The notes beneath the pieces are model-generated. The model was not told where the DNA came from and did not search any database. It saw nothing but the letters and a program-made list of their open reading frames with translations. Positions 17,001 to 25,429 of a stretch of 64,000 nucleotides of DNA are shown here, in pieces. Positions within the stretch are counted from its first letter, which is position 1, and each line of letters begins with the position of its first letter. This DNA is from Roseimaritima multifibrata (GTDB taxonomy: Bacteria; Planctomycetota; Planctomycetia; Pirellulales; Pirellulaceae), in contig NZ_CP036262.1 in NCBI RefSeq assembly GCF_007741495.1, forward strand, positions 6,324,001 through 6,388,000, given 5' to 3'. A program made the translations under genes and the position numbers.

Positions 17001-19588
17001 ACCCCCGGTTCCTGGCGCCCGATGACCGCAGCCGCCTGCTGGTATTGTGCAAGCGCCGCCGCACTGTTACCTGCCAGTTCGTAAGCCTGTGCCGCATTCA
17101 GGTGCCAAATCGGAGATTCCGGATCAAAACGTCCCCCTTCCTGAAAAGCGGCTGCCGCAGCGGCATCCTGATTCAGGGTTCGATAGAGGCTTCCCAGTTG
17201 AAACTGAGCGCGCGCATACAAGGCAGCAAAGTTTCGTCGTTGCGACAGAATCGATTGCTGACTGCATGCTTCCGACAACATTTTCGCCGCCTCGCGATAC
17301 TCCTGCCGCTGTGAAAGCCCCGCGGCATGTGCGGAGGCTAGCATCAATTCGATCTGACCTCGCTGGGCAGCTGCAATCTTTGGCAGCATCGCCTCTAACG
17401 GTCGAAGCAGTGTTTCCGCCTCCCCTTCTTTTCCACTACTGATATAGGCTGTTGCCAAAGGCAGGATGAGGGCTAGCTCCTGTGTCCCACAAGCTTCCAG
17501 TCCCTTGGTAAACAACGCGATCCGTTCTTCATTTGCATCTTGCGGCAACAGACTGCCAAGCAAGACATACGCATTGAAATTGGAAGGAACCAGTTCGAGC
17601 GATTTTTCAAAATAGACTCTCGCTTGATCGGGGGCATTATTCGCTGCGGCCCTCTGCCCCGCCAACAGATAGATACCGGCCTGGACACGTTCGCGACGGA
17701 GAGCCCCCGCCATCTGACTGTCGATACTTTTGACCAATGGCGAGTAGTCTGTTTCGTCCGCGAAGAAAGGAGCATCGGCAATTACTGAATCCTTGGAATG
17801 TTCCGCGGCCAACGCAAGTGCACGCGTGACGGCACGGTCAAGCGACGCTTCCGCAGCATCCAAAGCTTCTGTAGTGGCATTTTCTAGCTGCAAATCCTGC
17901 AAAAGGATGATGCGATAAAATTGCAATTCGGGGGACTGGGGATGATTTGGGATTGCATTATCAATCACCTCAAACGCTTTCCCTTCCCCCGCGCCCAAAA
18001 GTTTTCTCCAGGGCTGCTCCTCGGTGAGAGTCGAAGCGCCCAACGGATAGACGGCTGTTTGTTTGTCCTGGCGTCCCTGGCTGCCGAGTGCCATTGCCTG
18101 CTCTTTTGATGCGAGACTGGGGTCCAATTTCAACAGTGCCGCAATCTGCCACAGGTGTGGCAAATGCGAGGGATCTTCCTTCCAGTTCTCCTGGCATGCA
18201 GCAAACAACTGCCCAGCATCGGCGCCACCTGCCGAGTACTGAAGTAATTGACTGGCCGCGTAGGTTTGCAAACGCATGCACAGTGTGCGCGGTTTGCCCT
18301 CAAGAACCGGCTTGAATTCGGTGGTTCGCTCCAACAACAACTGCCAAGCACCAAGATCACTCAGCAGCGCCAGCGATTCAAGAACATCCTGCTCTCGAGT
18401 GGGGTCCTCACGCCAAGCCAGCTCGTGCAGGCGTGCGGCTCGCATGCTCTGGTCTTCGCCCAGTTTACGATGCAGGAACGCGAACTCCGAAATCGTTGCG
18501 GCATCGGTTGGGTTAATTGACAGGTACCGCTGCATCAAATCGACCGCCGTTCGCAAATCGGCTTCATCCTCGCCGTCACTCAAAGAACGTGCTTCGACCA
18601 ACAGCAATCCGATCGCTTTATCCTGCTGGTATTGATGGGTGTAATAGCCGCCCACCAAAAACAACAGAACGGCTGCCGTAGCCCATGTCCCAACCATTAA
18701 CCAACGCTCGGATCGATCCGCAACCCAAGACTTCATCCGATCAAACGTTGAATCGATCAAAAAGAAAATGGTCGCCCCGGCCGGAATCATCAGCAGCCCC
18801 GCCCAATCGTGGGTAAAGCCTCGAGCCACGTCGCCGCTTACGTATCGAAACAACAACCCGGTGATCGCAATTCGTAAAACATTGACCAGGACGGCCACCA
18901 AGGGCGCCAAAACCATCGACGCGGCGAACCGCCGCAGTCCGTACCCCATGTATAGGGACCATGCCATTGCGACCGCTAACATGCCGTGAAACATGCGCAG
19001 CCCAGCACACGCCCGCTCGACATCCAGCACTTCATCGCCAAGCAAAATGGTCGTTCCCGCCACAACCGCGGGCTGACCGAGCATTTGCAACAACCAGCCA
19101 CCTCCGGTGGCGGCGATCACCTGAAGCGGATATCCAGCAGCCGTCTGGACTTGGCCCGGAAGCGGAGCAAGAAAGAACAGGAACGCAATCGGCGGCGCGG
19201 CCCAGCGGAACAATTTCATCCCACCAAGCAGCCAAACCGCGCCCGCTACCCACAAAGGAAGCGACCAAAGATCTAACCAGGGGCGGACATAAAGGTCCCC
19301 ATAAATCCGCATTCCGGCCGCCACGGCCAGCAGAATGAGTCCGCGGAGGTCCATCCGGCCGAACCCGGGAAAGGATTTTCGGCGCAAGAAGAGCAAAAAC
19401 GCGGCAATCGGGGCGACCAAAAACCCGTGCTGCTGATCGGGCTGGGCAATCCAATCACTCGATGCGGCGATAACGCTGGTCGCGTAAGCGAATACACCCA
19501 GCGCAACGATCCATAAAGCTTTTGTTCGCCAGCCAGAAGAATTCGGGTTATCGAAGTCGGTTGTCGATGTGGTGGATGCTGAAGGCAT
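14006..19588 (-). CDS. Exosortase fused to a very long tetratricopeptide-repeat region
   Basis: This is a protein of 1860 residues. Residues 20-290 form a polytopic exosortase domain with the three catalytic residues in the expected contexts: Cys194 in VERACAGLR, Arg239 in NVLRI and His260 in THDWAG. A further membrane segment follows at about 298-316. Residues 320-1860 are almost entirely alpha-helical TPR-like repeats (for example NFNAYVLLGSLLP and NSGVMNSLALLLAEQP). Exosortases are transpeptidases that cut PEP-CTERM tails of exported proteins and link them to surface polymers. Typical ones have about 280-520 residues, so the roughly 1500-residue TPR extension is notable and may organise export or assembly partners (inference). 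Two PEP-CTERM proteins are encoded just upstream at 20435 and 24115. It resembles the planctomycete exosortase group, but the subtype cannot be fixed without a model search. Confidence 0.87.
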   Translation of the reverse strand: MPSASTTSTTDFDNPNSSGWRTKALWIVALGVFAYATSVIAASSDWIAQPDQQHGFLVAPIAAFLLFLRRKSFPGFGRMDLRGLILLAVAAGMRIYGDLYVRPWLDLWSLPLWVAGAVWLLGGMKLFRWAAPPIAFLFFLAPLPGQVQTAAGYPLQVIAATGGGWLLQMLGQPAVVAGTTILLGDEVLDVERACAGLRMFHGMLAVAMAWSLYMGYGLRRFAASMVLAPLVAVLVNVLRIAITGLLFRYVSGDVARGFTHDWAGLLMIPAGATIFFLIDSTFDRMKSWVADRSERWLMVGTWATAAVLLFLVGGYYTHQYQQDKAIGLLLVEARSLSDGEDEADLRTAVDLMQRYLSINPTDAATISEFAFLHRKLGEDQSMRAARLHELAWREDPTREQDVLESLALLSDLGAWQLLLERTTEFKPVLEGKPRTLCMRLQTYAASQLLQYSAGGADAGQLFAACQENWKEDPSHLPHLWQIAALLKLDPSLASKEQAMALGSQGRQDKQTAVYPLGASTLTEEQPWRKLLGAGEGKAFEVIDNAIPNHPQSPELQFYRIILLQDLQLENATTEALDAAEASLDRAVTRALALAAEHSKDSVIADAPFFADETDYSPLVKSIDSQMAGALRRERVQAGIYLLAGQRAAANNAPDQARVYFEKSLELVPSNFNAYVLLGSLLPQDANEERIALFTKGLEACGTQELALILPLATAYISSGKEGEAETLLRPLEAMLPKIAAAQRGQIELMLASAHAAGLSQRQEYREAAKMLSEACSQQSILSQRRNFAALYARAQFQLGSLYRTLNQDAAAAAAFQEGGRFDPESPIWHLNAAQAYELAGNSAAALAQYQQAAAVIGRQEPGVYLAIARVLMQDKRVAPSQGDLAEVRSMIRVAAQRGAALDIAAALQAETYVIEERYDDALQVLRKQIEQTPDLPGLHYSSALVHQLAGDFAAAQVETRLYEAAGATAGEVLALRVNLLDRFEQFPEAMRIVDENQDGLSDEDLRAARTQILLGCFRRGMVDEGLERGILLAQNYRDDLAVQKLAAQLFEDLRLDEELIKVEKNLRSIEGEEGTYWRATLAARLLRNAESEQQVAEATQLIQQLEQLLPDWPQTLMLRGRLAARLGRWQQALTAFESAWNVGLRDAALASQFLNALNQTGQSARAVEIIDEIDQLVPQSTSLFDSTMPQFVQRDRSEYVLDLARRWAEDDPTPENLTRLGQTLSLVAISRRANLKDGEDAEPVDLLLSEAEAVLERSIAEAPGELGSWIAIFRLEAEGRGQRDRALERLATLSKQLEIPALQRNFVLAQLYARTGEDARAGQVFEDCLDLVQDQTPQIQATVRLAAAEFFAPRRPELAQKLCLELVQMDSEYQVAATNLLLNLLLTKDSPGAIDEAIALHAAEMGRAETIDDASKRLQARLLFRRATTEPENGNRAANRNDGIQRNLISTRPVSLEGSADQTDSESAAVSSVEPITGQALEDLAEAASLLESISPRRPEDATLLAQVYAAQGRDLYAFNTYREALRLEIPTADRLVKFLEFWISTYAASGQYRPIADRYLSELAGHRAEAARWLRLRLQWNQQFANTDAGDRDGEATAAAPLQPMQSDEEILQEYRQVFLANTDQATRNELVVQCIFGLALAKRQDAIALALEGFKQSGVDAKFLAVAAAAATLRSIEERSTSQALCDWLIANASAEGPTFDGITQLIGDALFLGGRGKNAEEYYRATLAKSPENSGVMNSLALLLAEQPTGFDEAIALIDQAIELQPDSEDLVDSKLIIALLGDDLELAAELESQLQSDFTAGVLMHRAVLADKLKQPEEASRLFQMARDARVGSGLQTASDKEMYATMVEKYVKSND

Positions 19589-20344
19589 GCAAATAAACGT
19601 TAGCTGTCGGTTTTATGTGAGGAGCAACAGAGGGACCGGGGGTCCCTTCCCGGCATTAGGCTGAGCTGCTGTAAAATGCTTTTATGCTGCGTCATCCGCC
19701 TATAAGACCAGGCGAATGGCCAACAGAGACCGTATACCTCTGCAGGACCATGCCGACAATATTAACCAAGAAGACAAAAATTGGTATTCCATAGGGAAAA
19801 ATTGAACGAAAGCTTTGGCCGATCAGGTAGGCAGCAGGGATCGCGTCGGCTATGCCCAATGTTTGGAACTTACAGCGAAAGAGGCTGTTAACGCCGGGCG
19901 GGCGAGAGCTCTGACTTCAAAAAACACGTAAAAATTGCCCCCGTGGTTCGCACGGGGCGAACCGTTTTTAGCAATGGCACTGCTTGGCATTGCTTAATAC
20001 TGGCACCTTTTAAACTCGGTTTTAAAACGATTACTTGCAATGATACGCAGCCCCCGCGGAAGACTCTTCCCGTGGCGGTGCCGCCTTTCGCTCCGCGTAA
20101 GTTGCGTCCACAAACGCTACTTTCGCGGAGCGAAAGGCGACACTATTTCAGGCAAATCAGCGGGGCGGACACTTTGGATCGCGATCGTTTCTTAGCAGGC
20201 ACAATCGGCACAACGACGAAGTCCCCTCACTTTAACGTTCACGCTGCTTAAATGAACTCAAGAATCGGGGCACTTCCTACGAACTTCATCGATTCAATTA
20301 CGAGCGGTCTTCGCAGGTGTGCCTGCAACACAGGATGGGCGCGC
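19589..20344. other. Intergenic region with a hairpin repeat, no gene
   Basis: The region upstream of the exosortase gene contains no convincing coding sequence; the frame at 19943-20251 runs through a repeat and lacks protein features. It must contain the exosortase promoter. The main structure is the inverted repeat at 20082-20139. Confidence 0.5.
20082..20139. repeat. Inverted repeat of the CGCCTTTCGCTCCGCG family
   Basis: CGCCTTTCGCTCCGCG at 20082-20097 is perfectly complementary to 20124-20139, with a 26-base loop. Variants of the same sequence occur at 24048-24108 and as outer arms at 46076-46095 and 46534-46553, so this is a dispersed hairpin family. Confidence 0.8.
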
Positions 20345-20378
20345 AAAAAAATCCCCACCGTAAAAACAGCGGGGATTT
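20345..20378 (-). terminator. Rho-independent terminator of the PEP-CTERM gene
   Basis: On the minus strand AAATCCCC (20371-20378), a 14-base loop and GGGGATTT (20349-20356) form a stem followed by a T run. It lies 57 bases past the stop codon of the gene at 20435. Confidence 0.85.
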
Positions 20379-20434
20379 CAGATGAAACATCCATGAACAC
20401 CTAAGAGCCGGAGGGGGGACTTCCGGCCACCGAA

Positions 20435-21103
20435 TTAGGCGATCTGTGCACGCTTGCGACGGCGAGCTGCAACAACGCAACCAAGGCCACAGGCTGCCCA
20501 AATCGCTAGAGAAGCAGGCTCAGGAACCGCGGTCATCACATAAAAGCTGTCAGGACCAGTTGGATTCGATCCGATGCGGACATCGCCAGACACTGTATTG
20601 CCATTGAATTCGACCTCATCAGGGTTACCTGAATTGTAATCAAGAATCTCCGTTCCTCCGTTACCACTCCCGCCCAACAAGACGGGCAAACCTAATTGCA
20701 ATTCAAATTCCTTCAACACATCATAAGTGAGCGTCTTCGTACCAAGACTAAATGCATTACTCGCAACCAAACCGAGAACTTTCGTACCAAATGACGCACC
20801 GAACTCGCCGGTTGGATTGCTAGCGGTATTGGAGTTGACATCTACACGGTAAAGCCGAAAAGCACCGGAGAAGGTCTCAGTATACGTCGCGGACTGACTC
20901 GCTATAATCGTTCCACTATCATTAGCGGAAGTCTTTAAAGCAAACGTACCACCGCCGTCATCCACTAAAGCATTTACGGTGACCGTCGTTGGGGCAAATT
21001 CCCCGACGCTTGTCACAGTCGTGTTAAAACCCGCAAATGCAGGAACTGCAATAACGGTGCATAACATTGCAACGCCAAATCGCAAAAAACTTCTCATATC
21101 CAT
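20435..21103 (-). CDS. PEP-CTERM sorting-domain protein
   Basis: The 222-residue exported protein has a signal peptide (FGVAMLCTVIAVPAFAG, residues 9-25), a beta-rich Ser/Thr/Asn-rich body, and a C-terminal sorting signal. The signal is VPEP at residues 193-196, a hydrophobic segment LAIWAACGLGCVVAA, and a basic RRRKR end. It should be a substrate of the exosortase encoded at 14006-19588. The ribosome binding site GAAAGG fits the in-frame ATG at 21097 better than that at 21103. The gene is flanked by terminators on both sides, so it is transcribed alone. The function of the body is unknown. Confidence 0.9.
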   Translation of the reverse strand: MDMRSFLRFGVAMLCTVIAVPAFAGFNTTVTSVGEFAPTTVTVNALVDDGGGTFALKTSANDSGTIIASQSATYTETFSGAFRLYRVDVNSNTASNPTGEFGASFGTKVLGLVASNAFSLGTKTLTYDVLKEFELQLGLPVLLGGSGNGGTEILDYNSGNPDEVEFNGNTVSGDVRIGSNPTGPDSFYVMTAVPEPASLAIWAACGLGCVVAARRRKRAQIA

Positions 21104-21948
21104 TCACCTTTCAAGTGAGAGGAGGAACCAAAAACTTTCGCACCCGTCGCACGACACACTGCCTGCGGAACACAAAGTACGGTAACGACATCTCGTCGAT
21201 ATCTGCTCAACGAGCCTGTTGTTTTATAAACGCGATGAGACATCCCAACGCTCGGCAAAAACGAAAAAACCCCAGTGCCTATACAGGACACCAGGGTCAA
21301 ATTCGCTTGAATTGAATTGCTGAATGCGCAGCTGCTGCCGCTAGCCATTTCCGTCGCACAACCGCGAATCAAACGACGCGTCGCTGCGGATGACTTCCGC
21401 CCTGACAAACCTGCAAACTGCCCATGCTGCGAAGAGCCACTCCCAGCCAACGAACAACTACGGGAACCTTCGCCACACTCGGATTCTTTATCCTGCGATC
21501 CGCCACAAGGCAGACCAGCGACCAACATTTCGCGGCATGGCACTTCCTGCGGCTCTTCCGGGGAACTGGCTGCCAACAAGCTTAGATCCCAAGAAAACGC
21601 CGGGACTTCCAGGTTGCCTAGTGAAAGAGCGTCAATCGCCTCTGACCAATTCAGAACAACGGAATCCAACAAAAGCGGTTCCTGCGAGTTTTTTTCACGG
21701 CACGCACTCAAAACTAACGTAGAGTTGTGCAAGCCAAGTTGAAAATCATCCGACGCCGAAGCGACGATCGCACCCCGACCAACTTCCTGAACCTGCTGAT
21801 TCAGCAAATGACCGTGATTTAAATAGGGACTCGTGAATCCAGCATTCGCAGTCGCTACGAAAGCAAAAGTGATGCAAATCCCAAGCAGGGGCGCAACGCC
21901 ACGTATCAGCTGAAAGTCGCTAACACGATTGGAAGGCCGCCGAAACAT
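21094..21948 (-). CDS. Putative secreted protein, unrecognised; C-terminal part doubtful
   Basis: The reading frame of 284 codons begins with a good signal peptide (GVAPLLGICITFAFVATANAG, about residues 18-38). Its body is Cys- and Ser-rich and gives no recognised domain. A rho-independent terminator at 21264-21296 lies inside the last third of the frame, and the frame then runs into the start of the next gene. Codons after about residue 215 are therefore probably not part of a real product: either the gene has a frameshift before the terminator or the whole 3' half is decayed. The signal peptide and the position next to PEP-CTERM genes favour a surface or secreted protein. Confidence 0.4.
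   Translation of the reverse strand: MFRRPSNRVSDFQLIRGVAPLLGICITFAFVATANAGFTSPYLNHGHLLNQQVQEVGRGAIVASASDDFQLGLHNSTLVLSACREKNSQEPLLLDSVVLNWSEAIDALSLGNLEVPAFSWDLSLLAASSPEEPQEVPCREMLVAGLPCGGSQDKESECGEGSRSCSLAGSGSSQHGQFAGLSGRKSSAATRRLIRGCATEMASGSSCAFSNSIQANLTLVSCIGTGVFSFLPSVGMSHRVYKTTGSLSRYRRDVVTVLCVPQAVCRATGAKVFGSSSHLKGEWI
21264..21296 (-). terminator. Rho-independent terminator
   Basis: On the minus strand CCCTGGTG (21289-21296), an 11-base loop and CACTGGGG (21270-21277) pair with two wobbles, and are followed by TTTTTT. It separates the secreted-protein frame at 21094-21948 from the PEP-CTERM gene starting at 21103. Confidence 0.8.
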
Positions 21949-22094
21949 GAATTGCTTATCTTTTCAAAAATTGGAGGTTACAGGGCGGGTGCCCTTCATC
22001 AGGTACTTTTACGCTTACACAACTCCGCTAGGTCGATCATCCTCTACAGTCGCCAACCATGCAAACCACAAGATCTTGCGTCCTAGGCTAACAC

Positions 22095-22835
22095 TCAGTG
22101 AGCACCACTACCCTTCAGAAGTGCTGGAAAGGTCTTGGTAATCACGATCAGATCAGTGAGCGACGAAGCATCTTCAATGTAACGACGATCCAGCGAAACC
22201 ATTTGCTTGAACGGAATTTCGCCACGCCCCATAATCTGCCAGTAGCAAGTCAGCCCCGGCTTGACCATCAACCTCACATGATCCTCTGCGTCATAAAGGT
22301 CAACTTCCCGAGGAAGCGGTGGACGCGGTCCAACAATGGTCATGTCGCCGCGAAGCACATTAATCAACTGAGGAAACTCATCAACACTATACTTGCGAAG
22401 CAACCGACCACAACGCAACATTCGCGGGTCATTCTTAACTTTTAGCGTTCGCTGGTCATCGTGATGGTTCAGCGCGGCAACCTCAGCCAGACGCGACTCG
22501 GCGTTCTTGACCATGGTCCTGACTTTCAGAATCGTAAATTCGTCGCCATTCAGGCCGACCCGTTTTTGACGGAAGATTACCGGCCCACCGTCTTCAAACC
22601 ATACCGCAACCATCGCGGCAAGCATAAACGGCCCGAGGACCACCAATCCGCAAAGCGCCCCGACAACGTCGACGACCCGTTTCGTCAGCCGATAGGTCCT
22701 TGACTGCAGCGCGGCACAGTCAATCGAAAACTCGTCTAGGGAACATCGCCCCTCACTATACGAAGACTCGCTATCGCGATCATATGAGGCAATTTCAAGA
22801 GTACCAAGTTCAATGGTAGCAGCGTCAGTGCTCAT
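22095..22835 (-). CDS. Polyprenyl-phosphate sugar-1-phosphate transferase (initiating glycosyltransferase)
   Basis: The start at 22835 (MSTDAAT) is chosen because AGGACCAAATGC gives a ribosome binding site; the open frame extends to 22901. The protein of about 246 residues has the WcaJ/PssY/bacterial sugar transferase core. This is RLTKRVVDVVGALCGL leading into a membrane segment, then RQKRVGLNGDEFTILKVRTM, then KNDPRMLRCGRLLRKYSVDEFPQL (shown here only to identify the block), MTIVGPRPPLPREVD and KPGLTCYWQIMGRG. It transfers a sugar phosphate to undecaprenyl phosphate as the first step of exopolysaccharide repeat-unit assembly. It is the short, single-domain type without the N-terminal multi-span region. 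It fits with the co-polymerase, exosortase and EpsI-like genes downstream. Confidence 0.92.
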   Translation of the reverse strand: MSTDAATIELGTLEIASYDRDSESSYSEGRCSLDEFSIDCAALQSRTYRLTKRVVDVVGALCGLVVLGPFMLAAMVAVWFEDGGPVIFRQKRVGLNGDEFTILKVRTMVKNAESRLAEVAALNHHDDQRTLKVKNDPRMLRCGRLLRKYSVDEFPQLINVLRGDMTIVGPRPPLPREVDLYDAEDHVRLMVKPGLTCYWQIMGRGEIPFKQMVSLDRRYIEDASSLTDLIVITKTFPALLKGSGAH

Positions 22836-24047
22836 GCATTTGGTCCTATGAGTTGCAAAGCCCTGGCAAAATACCTTAGGCGGGTGCCTGGCTAATGCCA
22901 AACAAGGTATTCCAAGCCACCAATTTGGAGGCCGCTAGGGACATGACTCGGCGAGGTGATTTCTAAAAAACTAACGTGTTGCGATTCTGCCCCTCGCACG
23001 TCCGTCACCCCTGGTACGGGTTTCCGCAGTTCCAGGATGTGTCCGACTTGTGACGATGCTAACCATCAAACGGGCGAATGCAAGTCTAATTAGGGGGGTG
23101 ACAGGAATTGTAGGGGCAGCCCCCCCCACCAAAGCACCGCAAGACACCGCTAACAACACAACAAGGGCGTTTCACTTACCGCAAAACGAATTGGAATATT
23201 ATTCATTTTATTATTTGAGTACGCATTCCCACTGCGACAAATAGACACGCGGCCAAGCCGACACTTCCCTGGGCACCAGTCGCCCTCTTTCGTCCACAAG
23301 CGTTAAACACCTAGTATTTAAGCGGATAGAGAACACCGACCGAAAGATCGCCGCGCCCTATCGCAGCGATTGACTGGCCAATACTCCTGACGAACTTTCT
23401 GAATCGAACCCAAAATTCTTGCCAGAATGCCAAACTTTTGAAGGAATATTAAATTCCTTTGTCAGCAAAGCATTCCAGCCGACGTGAGAGCCTGTCATTA
23501 ACTGACCGCACCCCCCCAAAGAGGCTGTTCTGGAAATCTACCAAACAACGGATTCCAACAGAGGGGTTTCTCTTTGTCGCTACCAACGGCGAAACTTCCA
23601 CGGCCGCAGGTGCCAGATGACGCCTAAATCCGCTCGGACAGGGGCGTCCATCAAGACTGAAGCGCAGAGATGCTAGAGCCGACTTATCAACAAGCCTGCG
23701 AAACCAGAACTGCCAGATGCGTTCCATCGCAATTTCTAAGGCGTCCGATGTGACAACGAAGGGCTCCCAAGGAAGCATCATCCCCCAACAAGCAACCTGC
23801 GGTCGCCCCACTCCCCTGGATGAGAATCCGAGCCCTCTCCCTGCTGAAAAACATTAAGGGAAAGCTAATTTCCCGAAACGAAAGGGGCACCTGACGGCCC
23901 AAATAGCATGGGTGGACGAGATGGAGGGAACGGTGCGGCAAGAAAGAGAACCGCAATCGAATGCCCGGCGCCGATAGCAAAGAACGCGATCCAGCGAAAT
24001 CTAATTACCCACGTGACCGCTGCCATTTAGATTGGAAGCGGAGGGTA
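22836..24047. other. Intergenic region, no convincing gene
   Basis: About 1.2 kb upstream of the sugar transferase gene. Minus-strand frames at 23449-23811 and 23687-23980 lack a ribosome binding site and any recognised motif, and overlap one another. The promoter of the sugar transferase gene lies here. Confidence 0.45.
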
Positions 24048-24108
24048 GCCTTTCGTTCCGCGACAGTAGCTTTGAGTAGACTTTCTTTCGCGGGGGATGC
24101 GAAAGGCG
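24048..24108. repeat. Imperfect hairpin of the CGCCTTTCGCTCCGCG family
   Basis: GCCTTTCGTTCCGCG (24048-24062) faces TTTCGCGGGGGATGCGAAAGGC (in two halves, 24087-24108). It directly follows the stop codon of the PEP-CTERM gene at 24115, where it could act as a transcript-end structure. Confidence 0.65.
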
Positions 24109-24114
24109 ACAATA

Positions 24115-24891
24115 CTAAATCGCCAGCGTGGTATGGGAGCGGCGACGACGCCACCCTGCAATACCGGCTACGCAGCCCAAAACACTCCAAACGACTGCAG
24201 AAAACGGCTCGGGGACCGCCGATAGATTACTAGGAACCGGAGGCGACATCCCTATTTGACTTTGCCCGCGATTCGTGGTGTAAATCCGAAGCGGCACACC
24301 ATTGTTTGTCAAAGCGCCTAGCCAGTCATTCGACATCCGACGGATCGATCTCTGATTTTCAGCTTGGAAATTCCCATTCGTGACATCGTATCTGCTGGAC
24401 CTTCCTGACGTGTCGTAAACGATCTCCCAAACGGCAAGCTGAAACGCTGCCGCGGTCGCGCCATTCGTGACGCGGTCATAGAAGTTGTAGAACAAGCTAC
24501 CGAGGGCGGTTAGTTGCCTTCCGCATAGGAAGGAAGCGCCACTGCCAAACTGGCTGACCGCAACGTCCTGGACTTGATATCGAGTGCCGCTAATGGCGGG
24601 TTCGGGCAACGCGATGCAAAATGACGAAAACACGGACCCAACCGCACTTTTCGCCGCATTGGTGGACTCCGTGACCTTCCACTTCAGTTCATCAACGTAG
24701 ACATTCGTCCGGCCGTGGCCTGCAAGCTTCACTTTGACGGCTTCGCGTCCATTCCCTTGGAATCTTGTTCCTTCAAAATCGGCTTTGATACCAAATCCAG
24801 CCAGAACAGGACTCGCCTGAGCAAACAAAATGCCCAAAACAATTGCTTGAAAAGCAACCCAGCGGCAAAGTCGTATGTCATTCATATTCAC
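24115..24891 (-). CDS. PEP-CTERM protein with a probable Cys-Gln thioester domain
   Basis: The 258-residue exported protein has a signal peptide at residues 10-32 (AIVLGILFAQASPVLAG). In the body, SSFCIAL (Cys92) and AAAFQLAVWEIVYD (Gln151) match the paired motifs of thioester/TQXA domains, in which the Cys and Gln side chains form an internal thioester able to bond covalently to host or surface amines. The C-terminus has VPEP (226-229), a hydrophobic span and RRRR, i.e. an exosortase sorting signal. The thioester is inferred from motif spacing and needs structural support; FQLAVWE is also common in uncharacterised PEP-CTERM proteins. The gene is transcribed alone and ends at a hairpin repeat. 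Confidence 0.8.
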   Translation of the reverse strand: MNMNDIRLCRWVAFQAIVLGILFAQASPVLAGFGIKADFEGTRFQGNGREAVKVKLAGHGRTNVYVDELKWKVTESTNAAKSAVGSVFSSFCIALPEPAISGTRYQVQDVAVSQFGSGASFLCGRQLTALGSLFYNFYDRVTNGATAAAFQLAVWEIVYDTSGRSSRYDVTNGNFQAENQRSIRRMSNDWLGALTNNGVPLRIYTTNRGQSQIGMSPPVPSNLSAVPEPFSAVVWSVLGCVAGIAGWRRRRSHTTLAI

Positions 24892-25194
24892 TGAGATTGC
24901 ACTCTTATTTCAATGTGATTTGCTCTTCTCTGCCGGCTGCATCACCAAAAGGCATCTACCGCCAGGCAGCCTAGGTTAATTAGGGCACCTATAACGGTCA
25001 AGCAAGATGCGCAGGCAAAACCACTAAATGACCTGCGGTTTCCCGAGCGGATTATCGCAAGACGATCCGGCAAGCTCGCTGTGTCTTCAATGCGGTTGCC
25101 GGACGTGCGATAAATAGGTTGCGAGTGTGACAGGGAGAAAAGGCCCCATGCCAGCCTGCCTGGCAGGAAGCCAAGATTTGAAATTTGATTAATA

Positions 25195-25388
25195 GCAGCG
25201 GTGCCGCATCAGCTCACCCTCGTAGCTCCGCCTCTCCGAGGCGGAGACCCCAGCAAGCACGAGTCTCGGAGAGACTCTACTACGTGCCAGGGCAGCGGTG
25301 CCGCATCGGCTCACCCCTGTAGCTCCGCCTCTCCGAGGCGGAGACCTCAGCAAGCACGAGTCTCGGAGAGACTCTACTACGGGCTGCT
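25195..25388. repeat. Two tandem copies of a 97-bp repeat with two palindromes
   Basis: Copy 1 spans 25195-25291 and copy 2 spans 25292-25388, with only a few differences. Each has CTCCGCCTC-TCC-GAGGCGGAG, then GAGTCTC-GGA-GAGACTC. The two hairpins share the loop core TCC/GGA. The rest of 24892-25429 shows no gene. Confidence 0.88.
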
Positions 25389-25429
25389 CCACCGCCCCGA
25401 ATGACAATGCCTGGAACCACGAAAGGACA

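Noticed and set aside
19943-20251. Plus-strand frame upstream of the exosortase gene
   Set aside because: It runs through the inverted repeat and has no protein features.
23449-23980. Two overlapping minus-strand frames in the gap before the sugar transferase gene
   Set aside because: They overlap each other in different frames, lack start signals, and show no domain or signal peptide.
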